DNA of 64,000 nt, from NCBI RefSeq assembly GCF_029784135.1, contig NC_073746.1:50676393-50740392 (forward strand), in the 5' to 3' direction. The position numbers were made by a program, and so were the translations under genes. This DNA comes from Toxorhynchites rutilus septentrionalis (taxonomy: Eukaryota > Arthropoda > Insecta > Diptera > Culicidae). This document shows positions 32,936 to 44,112 of the stretch, one piece after another (the stretch's first letter is position 1; every line of letters begins with the position of its first letter). The notes under the pieces are model-generated. The model did not search any database and was not told the DNA's origin. It saw nothing but the letters and a program-made list of their open reading frames with translations.

Positions 32936-33300
32936 TAGTCTAGTTTTCCGAATTGGCTAGAGGCGAATGGATTGAGAAAGTCTGAGAAAGCATCTATTAT
33001 TCAAAAATCATCATCATTACACCGATAAATCCGAAAACGCTCGTAAGTTCGCAGAAGCTCCCTACCAGCAAACAAAAAAATTAATAATCAATTCACTTTT
33101 GATTACTTCAAATATTATTTTAGAATGCATCGAAATTTTTAAAATAACTTTTTAGTCGAAAAAGTTACCAACCAAACTTAATAGGAACAATGTGTGATTT
33201 TGTAAAATCAGTTGAAGATGGGTGATTCATGATTCAGCCTTGTTCTCGCGAGTACAACAGATGAGATTTGTGTCCTTATTGCCAATGCACAATCTGTATA
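32936..33300 (+). repeat. Interspersed repeat, related to 38060-38450
   Basis: Shares ordered landmarks with the later copy: GAAGCTTTC/GAGGCTTTC, TGGTTTAGTT-like, GCTAGAGGCGAAT / GCTAGAGACGAAT, ACTGAGAAAGT, ATAACTTTTTAGT, CATTGTTCTCGCGAG-like and GAGATTTG(T/C)GT. Overall similarity is moderate. Non-coding. No ends defined. Confidence 0.6.
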
Positions 33301-33837
33301 AAATCAATAATATTCAATATTTATCTTCTGCTTCGCCTCAGTCTGACATTGCATGTTCTGCACTATACTTATACTATGAATATTCTGCATTCTGCAGAAT
33401 GCATTCTGAGGCGGAAAAATATGCTCGTGAACGAACGTAGAAAAATATAAACTGAGATTGGCCAGGGCAGGTAAAATTGTGCAATTACGAATGAAATCGA
33501 ACTAAAAATACAGATTTCAAACACTTGTGTTTTTGATTCGAACGAAAGTTTGTATTCCGTTTGGGTTGGAAGAATTATGAGCATTCCACAACATTTGGGA
33601 TTTTTTTTTTTACTTAAGTGTAACTTTTGAAAAAGGCGTATCGATTTTAGTAAGAGAAATCTTTTATAATTTATATCTCAAGAACTACGTCCTACCGAAA
33701 CAGTGTCTTGGAAAGAGTTATAAAGTATTGATGTCCAAACGTGAAAAAAATACACTTTTTTTCTCAGTACTTTTTTAATATACAAAAAAAAACTTCAATT
33801 TGCTTGAAATTAATTTGCAATATCTAAAATGTATATA

Positions 33838-34288
33838 CAGGGTTTTCCATTTCGGGCTTTCGAAAGTATACAGCCCTGCGCTGACAACGGTTTGACATAG
33901 CTGTCAACCAATGCGTCATATCGTTAGTTGAATGTCTGCCATTTTACAATATGGATCGTTTTAGCATCGCACATCGTGTTAATTTTGTCAAATCATACTA
34001 TAAAAATGATGAAAAACCGGCAAATGTTTTTCGAGCATTACGGACGGATTTTGGTCGTCATGGACGGCCTACAGAGCACACAATCGCTAATGTAGTGCGT
34101 AAATTCGAACAAACTGGATCCGTAGCGGATATTGTGAAACCTGTGCATCATCGTAATGTGCGTTCGGCCGAAAATATTGCTGCTGTTGCCGCCAGTGTGG
34201 AGGATGACCCGAATGTTTCGATTCCACGGCGTGCTCAGCAATTGGGCTTGTCAAACACATCATTGTGGCGAAGGTTCTTATGCGATTT
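33838..34288 (+). pseudogene. Mariner-superfamily transposase, N-terminal fragment with 5' TIR
   Basis: Starts after TA with CAGGGTTTTCCATTTCGGG. After about 110 bp of leader an ATG at 33951 opens a frame of 111 or so recognisable codons: MDRFSIAHRVNFVKSYYKN, then an HTH block with TIANVVRKFEQTGSV, RSAENIAAVAASVEDDPNVS, and ending LGLSNTSLWRRFL. This is the DNA-binding half of a Tc1/mariner-type transposase. At about 34288 it passes abruptly into a tandem array; the catalytic domain is missing. Continuation of the ORF to 34334 is array sequence. Confidence 0.75.
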
Positions 34289-34960
34289 CCACACCCCCTC
34301 CCCCCTCTCCAAGGGGGGCTTGTCATACAAATGAAACACAAATTTCTTCATTACTCGAGAGTTAAACAAGCAAACGAAACCAAATTGGGCATGTGGAGGT
34401 TTTAGGGTGCAATAATTTTTTTACGGTGGTTAAACACTCCACTCCCTCTTTAAGTGGGGGGCTGCCATACAAATGAAACACAAGTTTCTGCATAACTCGA
34501 GAATTAATCAAGTAAATGGAATAAAATTTGGCATGTGGAAGTTTTAGGGTGTAATAAATGTTTCTATGGTGGTTAGACACTCCACCCCCCTCTCTAAGGG
34601 GGGGTGGGCTGCCATACAAATGAAACACAAATTTCTGCATTACTCGAGAATGAATCAAGCAAATGAAACCAAATTTGGCATGTGGAGGTTTTAGGGTGCA
34701 ATAAATGTTTTTACGGTGGTTAGACACTCCACCCCATCTCTAAGGGGGAGCTGTCATACAACTGAAAGACAAATTTCTGCATAACTCGAGAACTAATCAA
34801 GCAAATAGAGCCATATTTGGCATGTGGAGATTTTAGGGGGCACGAAACGTTTCTATGGAGAATCGACACTTCTCTTGTCTATCTAAGGGGGGCTATCATA
34901 TAAATGAAACGCAAATTTCTGCATAACTCGAGAACTATTTTTTTCATCAAATTTGATTAT
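34289..34960 (+). repeat. Tandem array, about 142-147 bp per unit, 4-5 units
   Basis: Units contain CATACAAATGAAACACAAAT, ACTCGAGAATTAATCAAG, TTTGGCATGTGGAGGTTTTA and CCCTCTCTAAGGGGGG. CATACAAATG-type landmarks fall at about 34324, 34466, 34613, 34755 and 34897. The same unit builds the array at 60790-61360. ORFs over it are artefacts. Confidence 0.92.
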
Positions 34961-34989
34961 CCATCACCTCCTAAGATAATCTGGAGAAT

Positions 34990-35191
34990 TAATTATTTTT
35001 CAAGTGAGAAAGGTGTTTTCTGCTTTAAGGGGATGAAACAAAAATCAAATTCCTCTTTTATTTTCAAAAATCGAAAAATACATGCAAAAAAAATAAATAA
35101 AAAAATTTTTTTTTGGCTCGATTATATACAAGATTTGATTATATACAGTGAAAAGAAATCAAAAACTGTATATAATCGAGTCCGCACTGTA
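34990..35191. repeat. Truncated pogo-like MITE with clear right end
   Basis: Homologous to 7168-7290. The right end reads TATAATCGAGTCCGCACTG followed by TA (35190-35191). An internal pair GATTATATACAGTG and CTGTATATAATC at about 35137-35180 can form a hairpin. Confidence 0.6.
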
Positions 35192-35599
35192 TCTCGAGCA
35201 TGGCTGCATTTAGAAGAAGATTTATGAAGAGCTTTTTTTTAAATCATAACAGAATTCATGATTTGTGGTTAAAAATGATTGTTAACCTACAAAAGTTCGA
35301 AATTTCAAAAATTCATAAAAATTCGATGTTTCACAAAGTTCATCAAAAATAGTTTTACAATCTTATACTCATTGTTTAAAATTTCTACATGACTTCTATT
35401 TCATATGAAAAATTAAAAGAAAACTATTATTTAGATATTGAAAATTAACATTTTTTTAAAATAAAAAAAGTACTATTTTTTCACGTTTGAACATCAATAC
35501 TCCATAACTCTTTTTAAGACACTATTTCGGTAGGATTCATAATTTTTTAGATACAAATTATCAAAGATTTTCATCTTCCGAAAGTGATTGTCATACCAA

Positions 35600-38059
35600 T
35601 TCGTTTTGACGGAGAAGAAGCATCAACACTTAAAATCAAACCCCAGTACCAATGCAGTGATAATGTGGTGCAAAAATACAGAAGCACTCTCCATCAGATG
35701 ACATGAAAATCAACGCAGTACTTGCACCGAATAAAATTGCACAACTGCGGGCGATATTTATTTTCCATTCTTCCTTTGTATCGAACAGAACAGCTATGTC
35801 TGACATCAGCATTGACAAAGACTGCTGGAGACTGTGATTTGAAAAATGATGATCATGGTTTGAATTATGAAAATTTCTCAGCTCATTCGCCTCTGGCAGT
35901 GAACAATGCCAATTTGAAAACAAACTCAACTCATAAGTCACCTGTTATTGACAGTACGGTTAGGTAAGCACTCGAATGGGAATGCTTTAAAATTTTCAAC
36001 AATTTAAACTGTTTACATACTGTGGGATTGTAATGTGTAGCATATCACACAAATCTTAGTGAATGTCAGATTCAATTGGTTTGCAAATCTTCCTTCGTAA
36101 AAAAAATCGTAGCTCTTTTTATGGTGTGTCATACACTTTGTGAGTAGCTTTCATAACAAACGATCTGTATGTGAACCCATGACATTCTTACAAACCCTAT
36201 GAGTGTTACCGTAGCATGTTTTCAACGTTTAGAAATTTATTGTCTCTATAAAAACAATTATTACTTGGTTCGGGTTTCTCGAAATCCGAAACTTCTGGCA
36301 AGATACGTATGATGTTTACTAACATATGCATTTCTTTAACTCAATTCTTTCATTCATTAATTCATTTTTCTTCAGTCAAATATTGAAAACAGAACACAGA
36401 GTTGCTGTAGCTACCGGAAAAACAATTTGTACAAATTATCCCACATTCCTATCAAAGCGTAATGCTGCCTGTTTGCTGTAGATTTCCTCTCGTCAACAAG
36501 TAGCTTTCTATCAAGCTCGTCAGCATCAAAGAACCATAAGCACTCAGACTCAATCGTAAATCCCGTTCATTCTAATTCGACGATGCTCGAGATGGAGTGA
36601 GAGAGCTAAGAGCCGGTATGCCATTCCGAGATTTTCACTTCGTCCCTTCGGCTGTCACTCCTCGTAGCAGGAACGTAACAGTTCAAGTCAAATCCATCCG
36701 AGCGTCGCAAATCCTAATCCACAGACCCGTTTTGACGTGTTCCAACATTGTAAACACATCATACTCTAGCAAATCCAGAGTTGTGTGCTCTCACTCCCAT
36801 TTGAATGGCCGTGAACATTCCGAACTATCTTCCACCACTATTCAAATAATCCTTCCACACAGTCCTATTTGCTTACAGTCCTTCCTTATCTAAGCACTTT
36901 GAATTACGCTGGCTTCTTATGCGATGGATTTGTATACATACATCTGTGTATGTGCGACTGTGGAAAAGTTTCTCCAGCATAAGAAAACAATGGACCGCCG
37001 CCCGGATCGGCTGCCGAGATCGTACATAAGCCGCAAGCATGCGAACCCAATCCCAACGTACGTTTTGAGTAAACGTTAGCTCGAAAGTGGATAGACAAAT
37101 ACGACGCTTGAATAGTATGCAACATTCGAATTAGAACCACTCATCAATATCCCCATTTCAATTGCTACTAACTTCATTAGCTCCAATGATTTCGTTATTG
37201 GACCGTGGAAAGGATATATGCTTTCACGAATAGTTCCCATTTCAATCAAATATCTCACAAAACATCCATCGCTTGACGAGATGTGGCCATCGTCAGTTGG
37301 TTTGACCTGCGTTCCGTTGGCTGGCTCTTATCAATTTTCAATGGATCTCCTTCCCACACCGAACGCATCGTATCACTTTCGAGCGGGATCGTGAAATTTG
37401 CGCTCTTCCACCATGTAGACAAATTGAAAACCACTAGCCAAGCATCCACAGCCACAAATCATCTGCGGGGGAGGGGTGTGAAATCGTGGCCCCTACCGGG
37501 GGTTTGTATGTAAATAAATTGAATGAATTGATATTTGTTCCTAGAAATTTCAAATGTACACCAGGATAGATAGTCAAAGTGCAAACTCAGGTTCAATTCT
37601 CATAGTCAAGTGACGGGAGCCGACGATAGCTTTCCAGGAATGTTATGCTTTGGATTGCCGGATTGCTAATGGCGTCACATTCGTCGATGAGTGCTATATT
37701 TTGTTTAGATGTGAGACACTCGAGCAGAGGTTTCTCAGCAAGAAGTTCTCAGCACTATAGTTTCTCGATAGTGCACAGATGTTGTGGAAAATTGATTTCA
37801 TTTGCTTTGTCGCATCAGAGAAAAATGACACTGCTCATCTTGGCTAACAACATAATGTCCATCGTTAGCTACGTTCACCTTGAGTTTTCAACCGAAAAAC
37901 ACAGCTCCCACTGCAGAAAAATACTTTCTTCGCATCTGGCTTGAAATGCGCTGGATTTTGACACTTTTAACCCTGAAAGAATGCTCGAATTCACGAAAAT
38001 TGAATGATCTATGGGAAAAACTAGTTCACCATTCACCAGTTAGCCAGAGATTGCGACTA
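35600..38059. other. Mostly single-copy non-coding block
   Basis: No transposon ends or protein domains recognised. The sequence at 36560-37500 is more balanced in composition and looks unique. Short ORFs on both strands have no recognisable motif. Confidence 0.35.
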
Positions 38060-38680
38060 GACAGCAGTGAGGCTTTCAATATGACTTTCTCAATGCCGAG
38101 AGTTTGGTTTAGTTTTCTATTGTTCTAATTGTTTTTTTAAGGCTAGAGACGAATAAACTGAGAAAGTTCATAAGTCCGAACAAAAAAAAGTATAAAAATC
38201 ATTTCGCTTTTTATTACATACGATATTATTCTAGAAAGGATCAACATTTTTCAAATAACTTTTTAGTAGAAATTTTTGATGGCAGATGATTTTCTTGGTT
38301 TTGTAGAAGCACCTGAAAATGGTTGGTTTATGATTCATCATTGTTCTCGCGAGAACAGTAAACGAGATTTGCGTTCTTATCGCCAATGCTCGTAGCGTAC
38401 TCAGTATGCATCTTTTTCTCGGAACACGCACTGCAGCCAGACGCGATTCTATTTTTGTTCCACCTCCCATCGACAACGCTCCTCTGACCTTGACAACGGC
38501 TAAATGTAAACAACATTTTACATTGTCATTTATCATCGCTATTTTTTGTATATTTAAACTGCAAGAGATCTTTTCCGATGAAAAAAAATCTCGATGGTTT
38601 TGAGGGATACTAGTGAAATCTATAGAAAAACCGGAGTATTTCTTCGCGCATAACCTTGGTGACATGTAATGTTTTGGCTT
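38060..38680 (+). repeat. Interspersed repeat, related to 32936-33300
   Basis: Contains GCTAGAGACGAATAAACTGA at about 38143 and TTGTTCTCGCGAGAACAGTA at about 38341, in the same order as the earlier copy. TTCTCGCGAGAA is a perfect palindrome. The ORF on the minus strand (38231-38665) shows no known domain. Confidence 0.55.
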
Positions 38681-38849
38681 TGATTTTGATCAATTATTAA
38701 TCTTAAATTGGTGTTTACATCTTATGAGATCAACGTCAACATTCACATCAATACCACAATAAAATCAGGGAACGATACTTAGATAGTCGATTTACTGGAA
38801 TGGGAAATTTACAGTCATTTGCATATCTGTGGAATCCTTGTTAAACGGA

Positions 38850-39200
38850 ACTACACCCAAAATTAGTTTTTAGCAAATGTTTTGCAATCCCGATTTATTA
38901 TAATTAAATGAGCCCAAAAATAACAGAAAATGTACTACTCTTCCTTACTGATATATCGTTTGTTTAATATACATGCTTAAGCTTAAAATAGAAGTCATGA
39001 AGAAAATTTAAAAAATGATTCCAAGATGATAAAACTATTTGTGACGTTTTCGAAACTTCGAATTTTTGTTCATTAACAATCATTTTTAGGCACAAATTAT
39101 GAATCCTGATGTGATTTAAAACAAAAAAGTTTCTTATCAATCACCTTCTAAATGCAGCCATTCTCGAGATATTAAAAATAAATTGTATAAAAATAATTTA
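38850..39200. repeat. Interspersed repeat, inverted relative to 35190-35410
   Basis: ATAGAAGTCATG, TTAACAATCATTTTTAGGCA, CTAAATGCAGCCATTCTCGA at 38988-39173 match the reverse complement of 35190-35410. The left portion (CACCCAAAATTAG, AAATGAGCCCAAAAATAACA at 38853-38930) recurs at 42630-42690. Two dispersed members of one family. Confidence 0.6.
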
Positions 39201-39415
39201 TTACCTTTTTTCTAGTAAATAGGCTTTTAATATTGTTTGTTGTTTGTTATTATGTATATATGAAATTTTATTAATTTTCTTATAATTTTCAACTTTTCCA
39301 ATTTTCACAATAAATTTTTAATAAATAGTTTTTTTTTTCGTCATAGTAACAAATTATCCTTGTACAGAATTTATTGGAGTTTTCAAAGCTTTGAATTGCG
39401 GCGCGACTATTATTT

Positions 39416-39670
39416 GAGGGGCCTAGAATGCAAGGGGTGTAAGTGACTTGATCGATTTCTCTTCATTAACTTTTTCTTTAGTAAATAACTCAACTACAAA
39501 AACGTCCCAATTTAAGTTTACTATATAATCCGATAGTTAAGGTTCTGATCTATATTTCACATTGTCAAATATAGCTGGGAATGTATTTGCAGCTAAGTTA
39601 TGACCAAAAGAGAGAGTCGATGTAGAGAAATCGATCAAATCACTTACACCCCTTTCATTCTAAGCCCCTC
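39416..39670. mobile_element. MITE, 255 bp, with about 47-bp TIRs
   Basis: Begins GAGGGGCCTAGAATGCAAGG and ends with the complement of GAGGGGCTTAGAATGAAAGG. The TIRs continue through GTGTAAGTGA(C/T)TTGATCGAT to TTCTCT, with about three mismatches. The interior is about 160 bp with no ORF. The TSD is unclear (ATTT or similar on each side). Confidence 0.85.
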
Positions 39671-39771
39671 ATTTATTAAACAATCATGCGAAGGGAAAAT
39701 TTTTTATTCAAAAAAAATCCAAAGGTCCTACATGAACATTATGGGTACCAAATAAAAGCTGGTTCATAAGG

Positions 39772-40882
39772 TTAACACGTTGGGCCCCGACCGAGCTAGG
39801 GGACCGATAATAAACTTTTCATTTTTCCCGTGTCAGTCCCAGCGAAACCATTGTGGGCTTTTTTAAATATGATTTTGTTACTTTGTTGTTGCCGTTCCCA
39901 ATGTCGACACTATCCGAATCTGCTTTCAGTCCGGTGAGATCGGCAGATCAACGCAAAAAAAGACGGACATTTCAGTGTCAGTCCCCAGGGACCGACGTGG
40001 GGCTTAACGTGGTTTATTTGTGCTTGCTATTGATTTAGTTGAAATTTGTTAGTCCGCAATATCTTTGGAAAATAATAGATTTAAAAAAATAGAAAAATTG
40101 ACTTTTTTTCTATTTCTTCCCGATATTTCTGTTCACTTCACCTACACACCAAGATAATTTTATTTTCGTCAAATTTTCCAAAACTGAAATTTTATGCTTC
40201 GAAATGATTTGCATCCCATTTTCATGCGCTAGTTTTTCACTAAGTTACAGCATTTCAAAAATCACCTAAAAAAATCGACCGCAGCTTTTTTGCGGCTATG
40301 GAAAGTGGTGAAGCGAATAAATTTCTTGATGAAATGTTAGTAGTGCGACAATGCCTGAGAAAGAACCTTCTATAATTTCTCCATGAAGGTACACTATACA
40401 GATTGAGGATGGTCAGAAAATTGGATTTGTTTTTCGATTTTGTCGAAAATACTCACTGTAAAAAAATGTGTCTTCTGTATTGCTTAACACATGTTTGCAC
40501 AATATCAGTGTCCAGCTCCTAAAGATACCTTTTGTATAAAAATAGAACAGTCGGAAATTCAACTAGAAAGTAATCAAATATTGTAAAACATCCGAAAAGA
40601 AACCGTATATATTTTTATTTTCTTATTTTGTAACTGTCAGTCCCAGTCACTCAGCGATTTCATGGAGGCGATCTGGCGTAGTGGTGACATCCATGCCTCT
40701 CACGCTAAAGGTCACGAGTTCAATTCTCACTCCCGACATTCTTCCAAAAATGGAAGTAAAAGTGACGAACCAGCCAAATTGAGTTCAAAATCACTATAAT
40801 GCAGATAAAAAAAAAGTCAGCGATTTCCAACCAAAAAGCTCAACGTCAGCCCCTAGGGACCGACGCGGGGCTCAAAGCGTTA
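39772..40882. mobile_element. Degenerate TIR element with CAGTCCC/GGGACCGAC repeats
   Basis: The left end TAACACGTTGGGCCCCG and the reverse complement of the right end TAACGCTTTGAGCCCCG match at 14 of 17 positions. Inside, GTCAGTCCC(C) occurs near 39833, 39978 and 40637, and GGGACCGACG near 39988 and 40856. A solo related end (TTAACACGTTAAGCCCCGGC) is at 50437. A SINE is nested in it. No transposase seen. Confidence 0.55.
40662..40816 (+). mobile_element. tRNA-derived SINE with 11-bp TSD
   Basis: A 155-bp unit flanked by TCAGCGATTTC at 40651-40661 and 40817-40827. Head: an A-box-like TGGCGTAGTGGTG near 40674 and a B-box-like GAGTTCAATTCTC near 40718. The tail is A-rich after GCAGAT. The 3' body contains AGTGACGAACCAGCC. 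Expected to be a pol III transcript mobilised by a LINE. Head sequence is unlike the Feilai-like SINE at 5804. Confidence 0.85.
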
Positions 40883-41178
40883 CTCGATTTTCAAAACCTT
40901 ACCAGCAAATTAAATATACTTTTTACAGTACTACAAATGTTGTAAATAAGGCGACACCTTTCGAAATATTTGAATCTGATATTTTTAACATTTTATATCT
41001 GAAAATCTCGTGCTACGGTGTTTGTGGTCGAACTCTTCCGAAACGATTCGACTAATTTTTGTCATTTGTTTATACACCGATATCGAATATGTATCTGTGT
41101 ATATTATGTCATGATGTAGATTTCACACCGCTCGGTGTTTAGGGTGTAGCAAAACATATGTTTTTGTGACGAATATTC

Positions 41179-42435
41179 TTTTTTTTTTCAATTCGTTTAT
41201 TTGTAAGGCTCAATCGCATAAGCTTTGCGGAGCCGCTAACTCAAGTTTTGTTTATACAAAAATTTCATCTTAAATCTATGTTTAGTAGCTTTCGACCGAT
41301 TACTCGCGGTTTACTCGAGGTTAGAGGGGCAACAATTTTTGTGGGACGGGTCAGGTTAGGGATATGGATATGAGGTATCATTGTCTCAACCGAGGGTTGC
41401 CGCACGCACTGTAGCATTGTGCATAATGACCAGGGATAGCATCTGGTGTTCGACTAGCTGTCGAGGGTGGGCGACGGTGAGATAAGGGGACAAGACAAAC
41501 AAACTAATAACGAAAAAGAAAAAACAACACAAAAGCATTAAATTCTTATACTAGACCGTTTCACAAACATATAGATCGACTGCATATAGCAGATGTCGCG
41601 AGTTCCCAACACGTCTCTGACAGGAACATAGGGTTGTCTTCCTTGGACCTCAAGGGCATTCAAAAGGTACTCTCTGGCTGCGTAATTATCCGTACATTGC
41701 CAAACTGCGTGATCGATGTCATCGTAACCGTTTCCACACCGACAAACATTGTTTTGAACAAGATTTATTCTGTGGAGGTGCACATCTAGCGAGTAGTGGT
41801 TGGACATAAGTCTACTCATTACACGAATGAAGTCACGACTTACGTCCAAACCTTTGAACCACTCTCTCGAAGAAAAATTTGGAATAATTGAATATAACCA
41901 CCGCCCAAGACTTCCAGTATCCCAATCGGTTTGCCAACTCAAGAGGGAACTCTGACGCAGTAATTGGAAAAATTCATCGTATGAAATCTGTCTATCAAAC
42001 AATTCGCCATCCTGGGCACCCACCTTTGCTAGAGTGTCCGCCTTCTCATTGCCAGGAATTGAGCAATGAGAGGGGACCCATACAAAGGCTATCTTATAAG
42101 ATCTTTCGATCAGTGCACTCATCTGCAGCCTCACTTTTGTGAGGAAATAAGATGGGTGCCTACTAGTTCTCATCAACTGGAGAGCCTCAAGCGAACTGAG
42201 ACTATCCGAGAAAATGAAGTAATGGTCTGCAAGGTTGTTGGAGATCATCCCCAATGCGAAGTCGATTGCTGCCAGCTCAGCAACATAAACGGAACAAGGT
42301 TCCTGCAGTTTACGGAAGGCGCTCGAATTTTCATTGAAAACACCGAAGCCAGTGGATCCATTGAGGCGAGACCCATCAGTGAAGTATCTTTCATGCAATT
42401 GACTTTTGAGTACTTTCGGTTAAAAATACGGGGAA
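41179..42435 (-). mobile_element. 5'-truncated I-clade LINE, diverged family, minus strand
   Basis: 1257 bp flanked by a perfect 14-bp TSD TGTGACGAATATTC (41165-41178 and 42436-42449). A T-run at 41179-41188 is the inverted poly(A). The 3' end keeps the shared motifs GGCTCCGCAAAG, GAGCCTTACAAATAAACG and AACCGCGAGTAATCGGTC, homologous to those of copies 1 and 2. The copy holds only the RNase H and C-terminal part of ORF2. Confidence 0.93.
41538..42398 (-). pseudogene. ORF2 C-terminal part: RNase H and zinc motif
   Basis: An open frame of 286 codons from an internal Met (42398) to the native stop at 41538; it is a fragment because the element is truncated upstream. RNase H residues are preserved: YFTDGS, AELAAID, FSDSLSS, and PSHCSIPGNEKADTLAK. 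The C-terminus keeps CRCGNGYDDIDHAVWQC. Compared with copy 1 the protein is similar throughout but clearly a different family (roughly half identical by eye). Endonuclease and RT are missing, so no autonomous function. The intact frame suggests a fairly recent insertion, in line with the perfect TSD. Confidence 0.88.
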
Positions 42436-42609
42436 TGTGACGAATATTCATTTAATTTTTTATTTGGCATCAAAAATATATATATTTTCAACCCAACCCA
42501 AATCTCTTTTATGGTGATGTAAGTATTTTGTTTACACAATATTCAAATGATTCAACCGTCCAAACCGAACAAAATTATTCATGAGGTTGAAGAACTTGAT
42601 ACCAAAAAT

Positions 42610-42750
42610 TAGAAAATGTTGGAGGACATTACACCCAAAATTGATTTTTTGATGTATTACATTAAATGAGCCTAAAAATAACAGAGAATGTCAAGACTCT
42701 CTGGTAAGGTATTTGGTAAGCATTTATATAATACACTCGACAAAAAAAAA
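42610..42750. repeat. Dispersed repeat piece, related to 38850
   Basis: TTACACCCAAAATTGATTTT and AAATGAGCCTAAAAATAACA match the start of the 38850 repeat. The rest is diverged or absent. Confidence 0.5.
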
Positions 42751-43500
42751 GTGTGAAGTGGAACATGTTGAGTGATTTTTGACATACTATAGCTTCGTGA
42801 AAAATCGATGCAAATCGATATGATGCGCTTCATTCTGAAGCTACAACTTTCGGGTATTAGAATATTTTACGTACATATTTTCATCTGTGTGTGTGTAAGT
42901 GTAGCGGGCAACAATATCGGGAAGCAACGAAAAATCGATTTTTCTTTGTTTTTTCAAGAATATTCTGGACTAATGCTAACCATATGAACAGCAAATCTAA
43001 TTAACCTTATTAACCAGCTTTCATTTGGTTCCAAGAATGTTCCTGTAGGACCTTCCCACACAGAGATGTTCCAGTTTGAATGAAAATTACCCTTTGGTCT
43101 TTGATGATGAATAAGTCAATAACCAATCATTGCACCGCAAATCAAAAGGCAGTTTTGAAAATTCCAATAAATTCTATTCAAGGATAATTTGTTTCTTTGA
43201 CGAAACAAAAAATTTCAAAAACTGCCAAAAACACGATTTTTGTAGTGCTTAACAAAATTCACTGTAATTCTGCAAATACCGCAGTAGTTCTAATTTTTTA
43301 GCCTAGTGTATTCCCTGAACATCTGTGAACGTTTCATATTGATACGTTCAGCCATTTTTTCTAGCCGATTTTTTAAAGATTGAAGTAAATTAGAGGAGTG
43401 GCCCAGATAGAGATGGATATAGATCTCTTTTATGCTGGAAAGTATTTTCTAATGGTAAAATTCGAAAACACTTTCCAACTTCAATTTGTAATGAGATGTA
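42751..43500. other. No gene recognised
   Basis: AT-rich non-coding sequence, short ORFs only. A few phrases (for example the 43010-43040 region) look like dispersed repeats, but no ends were found. Confidence 0.3.
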
Positions 43501-43507
43501 ATATTGT

Positions 43508-43640
43508 CACGCGTTTACGCAACAGCATCATTAGCTATGTGGATAGCGTGGTTGTGTGAAACAGTCTTGCATTCCGGCCGGCCTTGGTTTGATTCCCGTT
43601 GGCGTCGTTTAGACTTTTTTTTGGGTCCAATCTCAAAAAA
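43508..43640 (+). mobile_element. tRNA-derived SINE head fragment
   Basis: An A-box-like TGTGGATAGCGTGGTTG near 43539 and a B-box-like GGTTTGATTCCC near 43588 are spaced as in tRNA-derived pol III promoters. Followed by a T-rich stretch and A-rich tail. No convincing TSD. Confidence 0.55.
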
Positions 43641-43939
43641 AGATGAAAAAAAGAAAGAGATGTCTGCTTCCATACATACAAACATTGTAAAGCGTTGGGG
43701 GACAGATGATTTTATTTGCTTATTCGACACTACAAGACACGAAAAGACGTGGTTTCTGCCGAAAACAAAATGCTTTCTAGCAACGCTGGTTTAGATGTAG
43801 GAACAGTCGAACAAATCTCATACGTTCTGCAGTGACTATTTTATTAGATGTAGTTAGTCCACTTAAAATTCCCATAGACGGTATTGAGCGAAAATGGTAA
43901 TAGATGTTCACGTGGAATAACGCACATTGAAAATTAAAA

Positions 43940-44112
43940 AAATATATATCTCTGTTCTGGGCAACCTGATGGCCGCTCAGGTTTTATTCCACGATCTCTT
44001 CATGTCTCCCTTCATGTCATCCCGAGTCGCTTTGATACTCTTTCCCAATTTCCGCTGGACAATAACCCAATATTTCCCGATTGGGCGGAATTGAGGGCAA
44101 TTGGGATGATTT
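43940..44112 (-). pseudogene. ITmD37E-like transposase, C-terminal fragment
   Basis: On the minus strand, CCTCAATTCCGCCCAATCGG reads as a CPQFRPI-like motif, followed by KYW, a KLGKS-like basic segment, RDDMKGDMKRSWNKT and a stop. The same order and spacing occur in the two plus-strand remnants at 27400-27520 and 30220-30360. Only this C-terminal piece is present. Confidence 0.6.

Larger units (their letters stand above)
33540..35600. repeat. Composite inverted-repeat element
   Basis: The sequence at about 33657-33786 (ATCTCAAGAA, CCTACCGAAACAGTGTCTT, TATTGATGTCCAAACGTGAA) is the reverse complement, with mismatches, of about 35465-35575. The sequence just outside the left arm (33540-33650, CGTTTGGGTTGGA) recurs at 60060-60190. 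Between the arms lie a mariner-like fragment, a tandem array and a MITE end. The right flank (35190-35410) is inverted relative to 38980-39180. Confidence 0.65.

Noticed and set aside
34362..34727. 121-codon ORF with repeated peptide blocks
   Set aside because: It is the translation of a 142-bp tandem array; the peptide repeat reflects the DNA repeat only.
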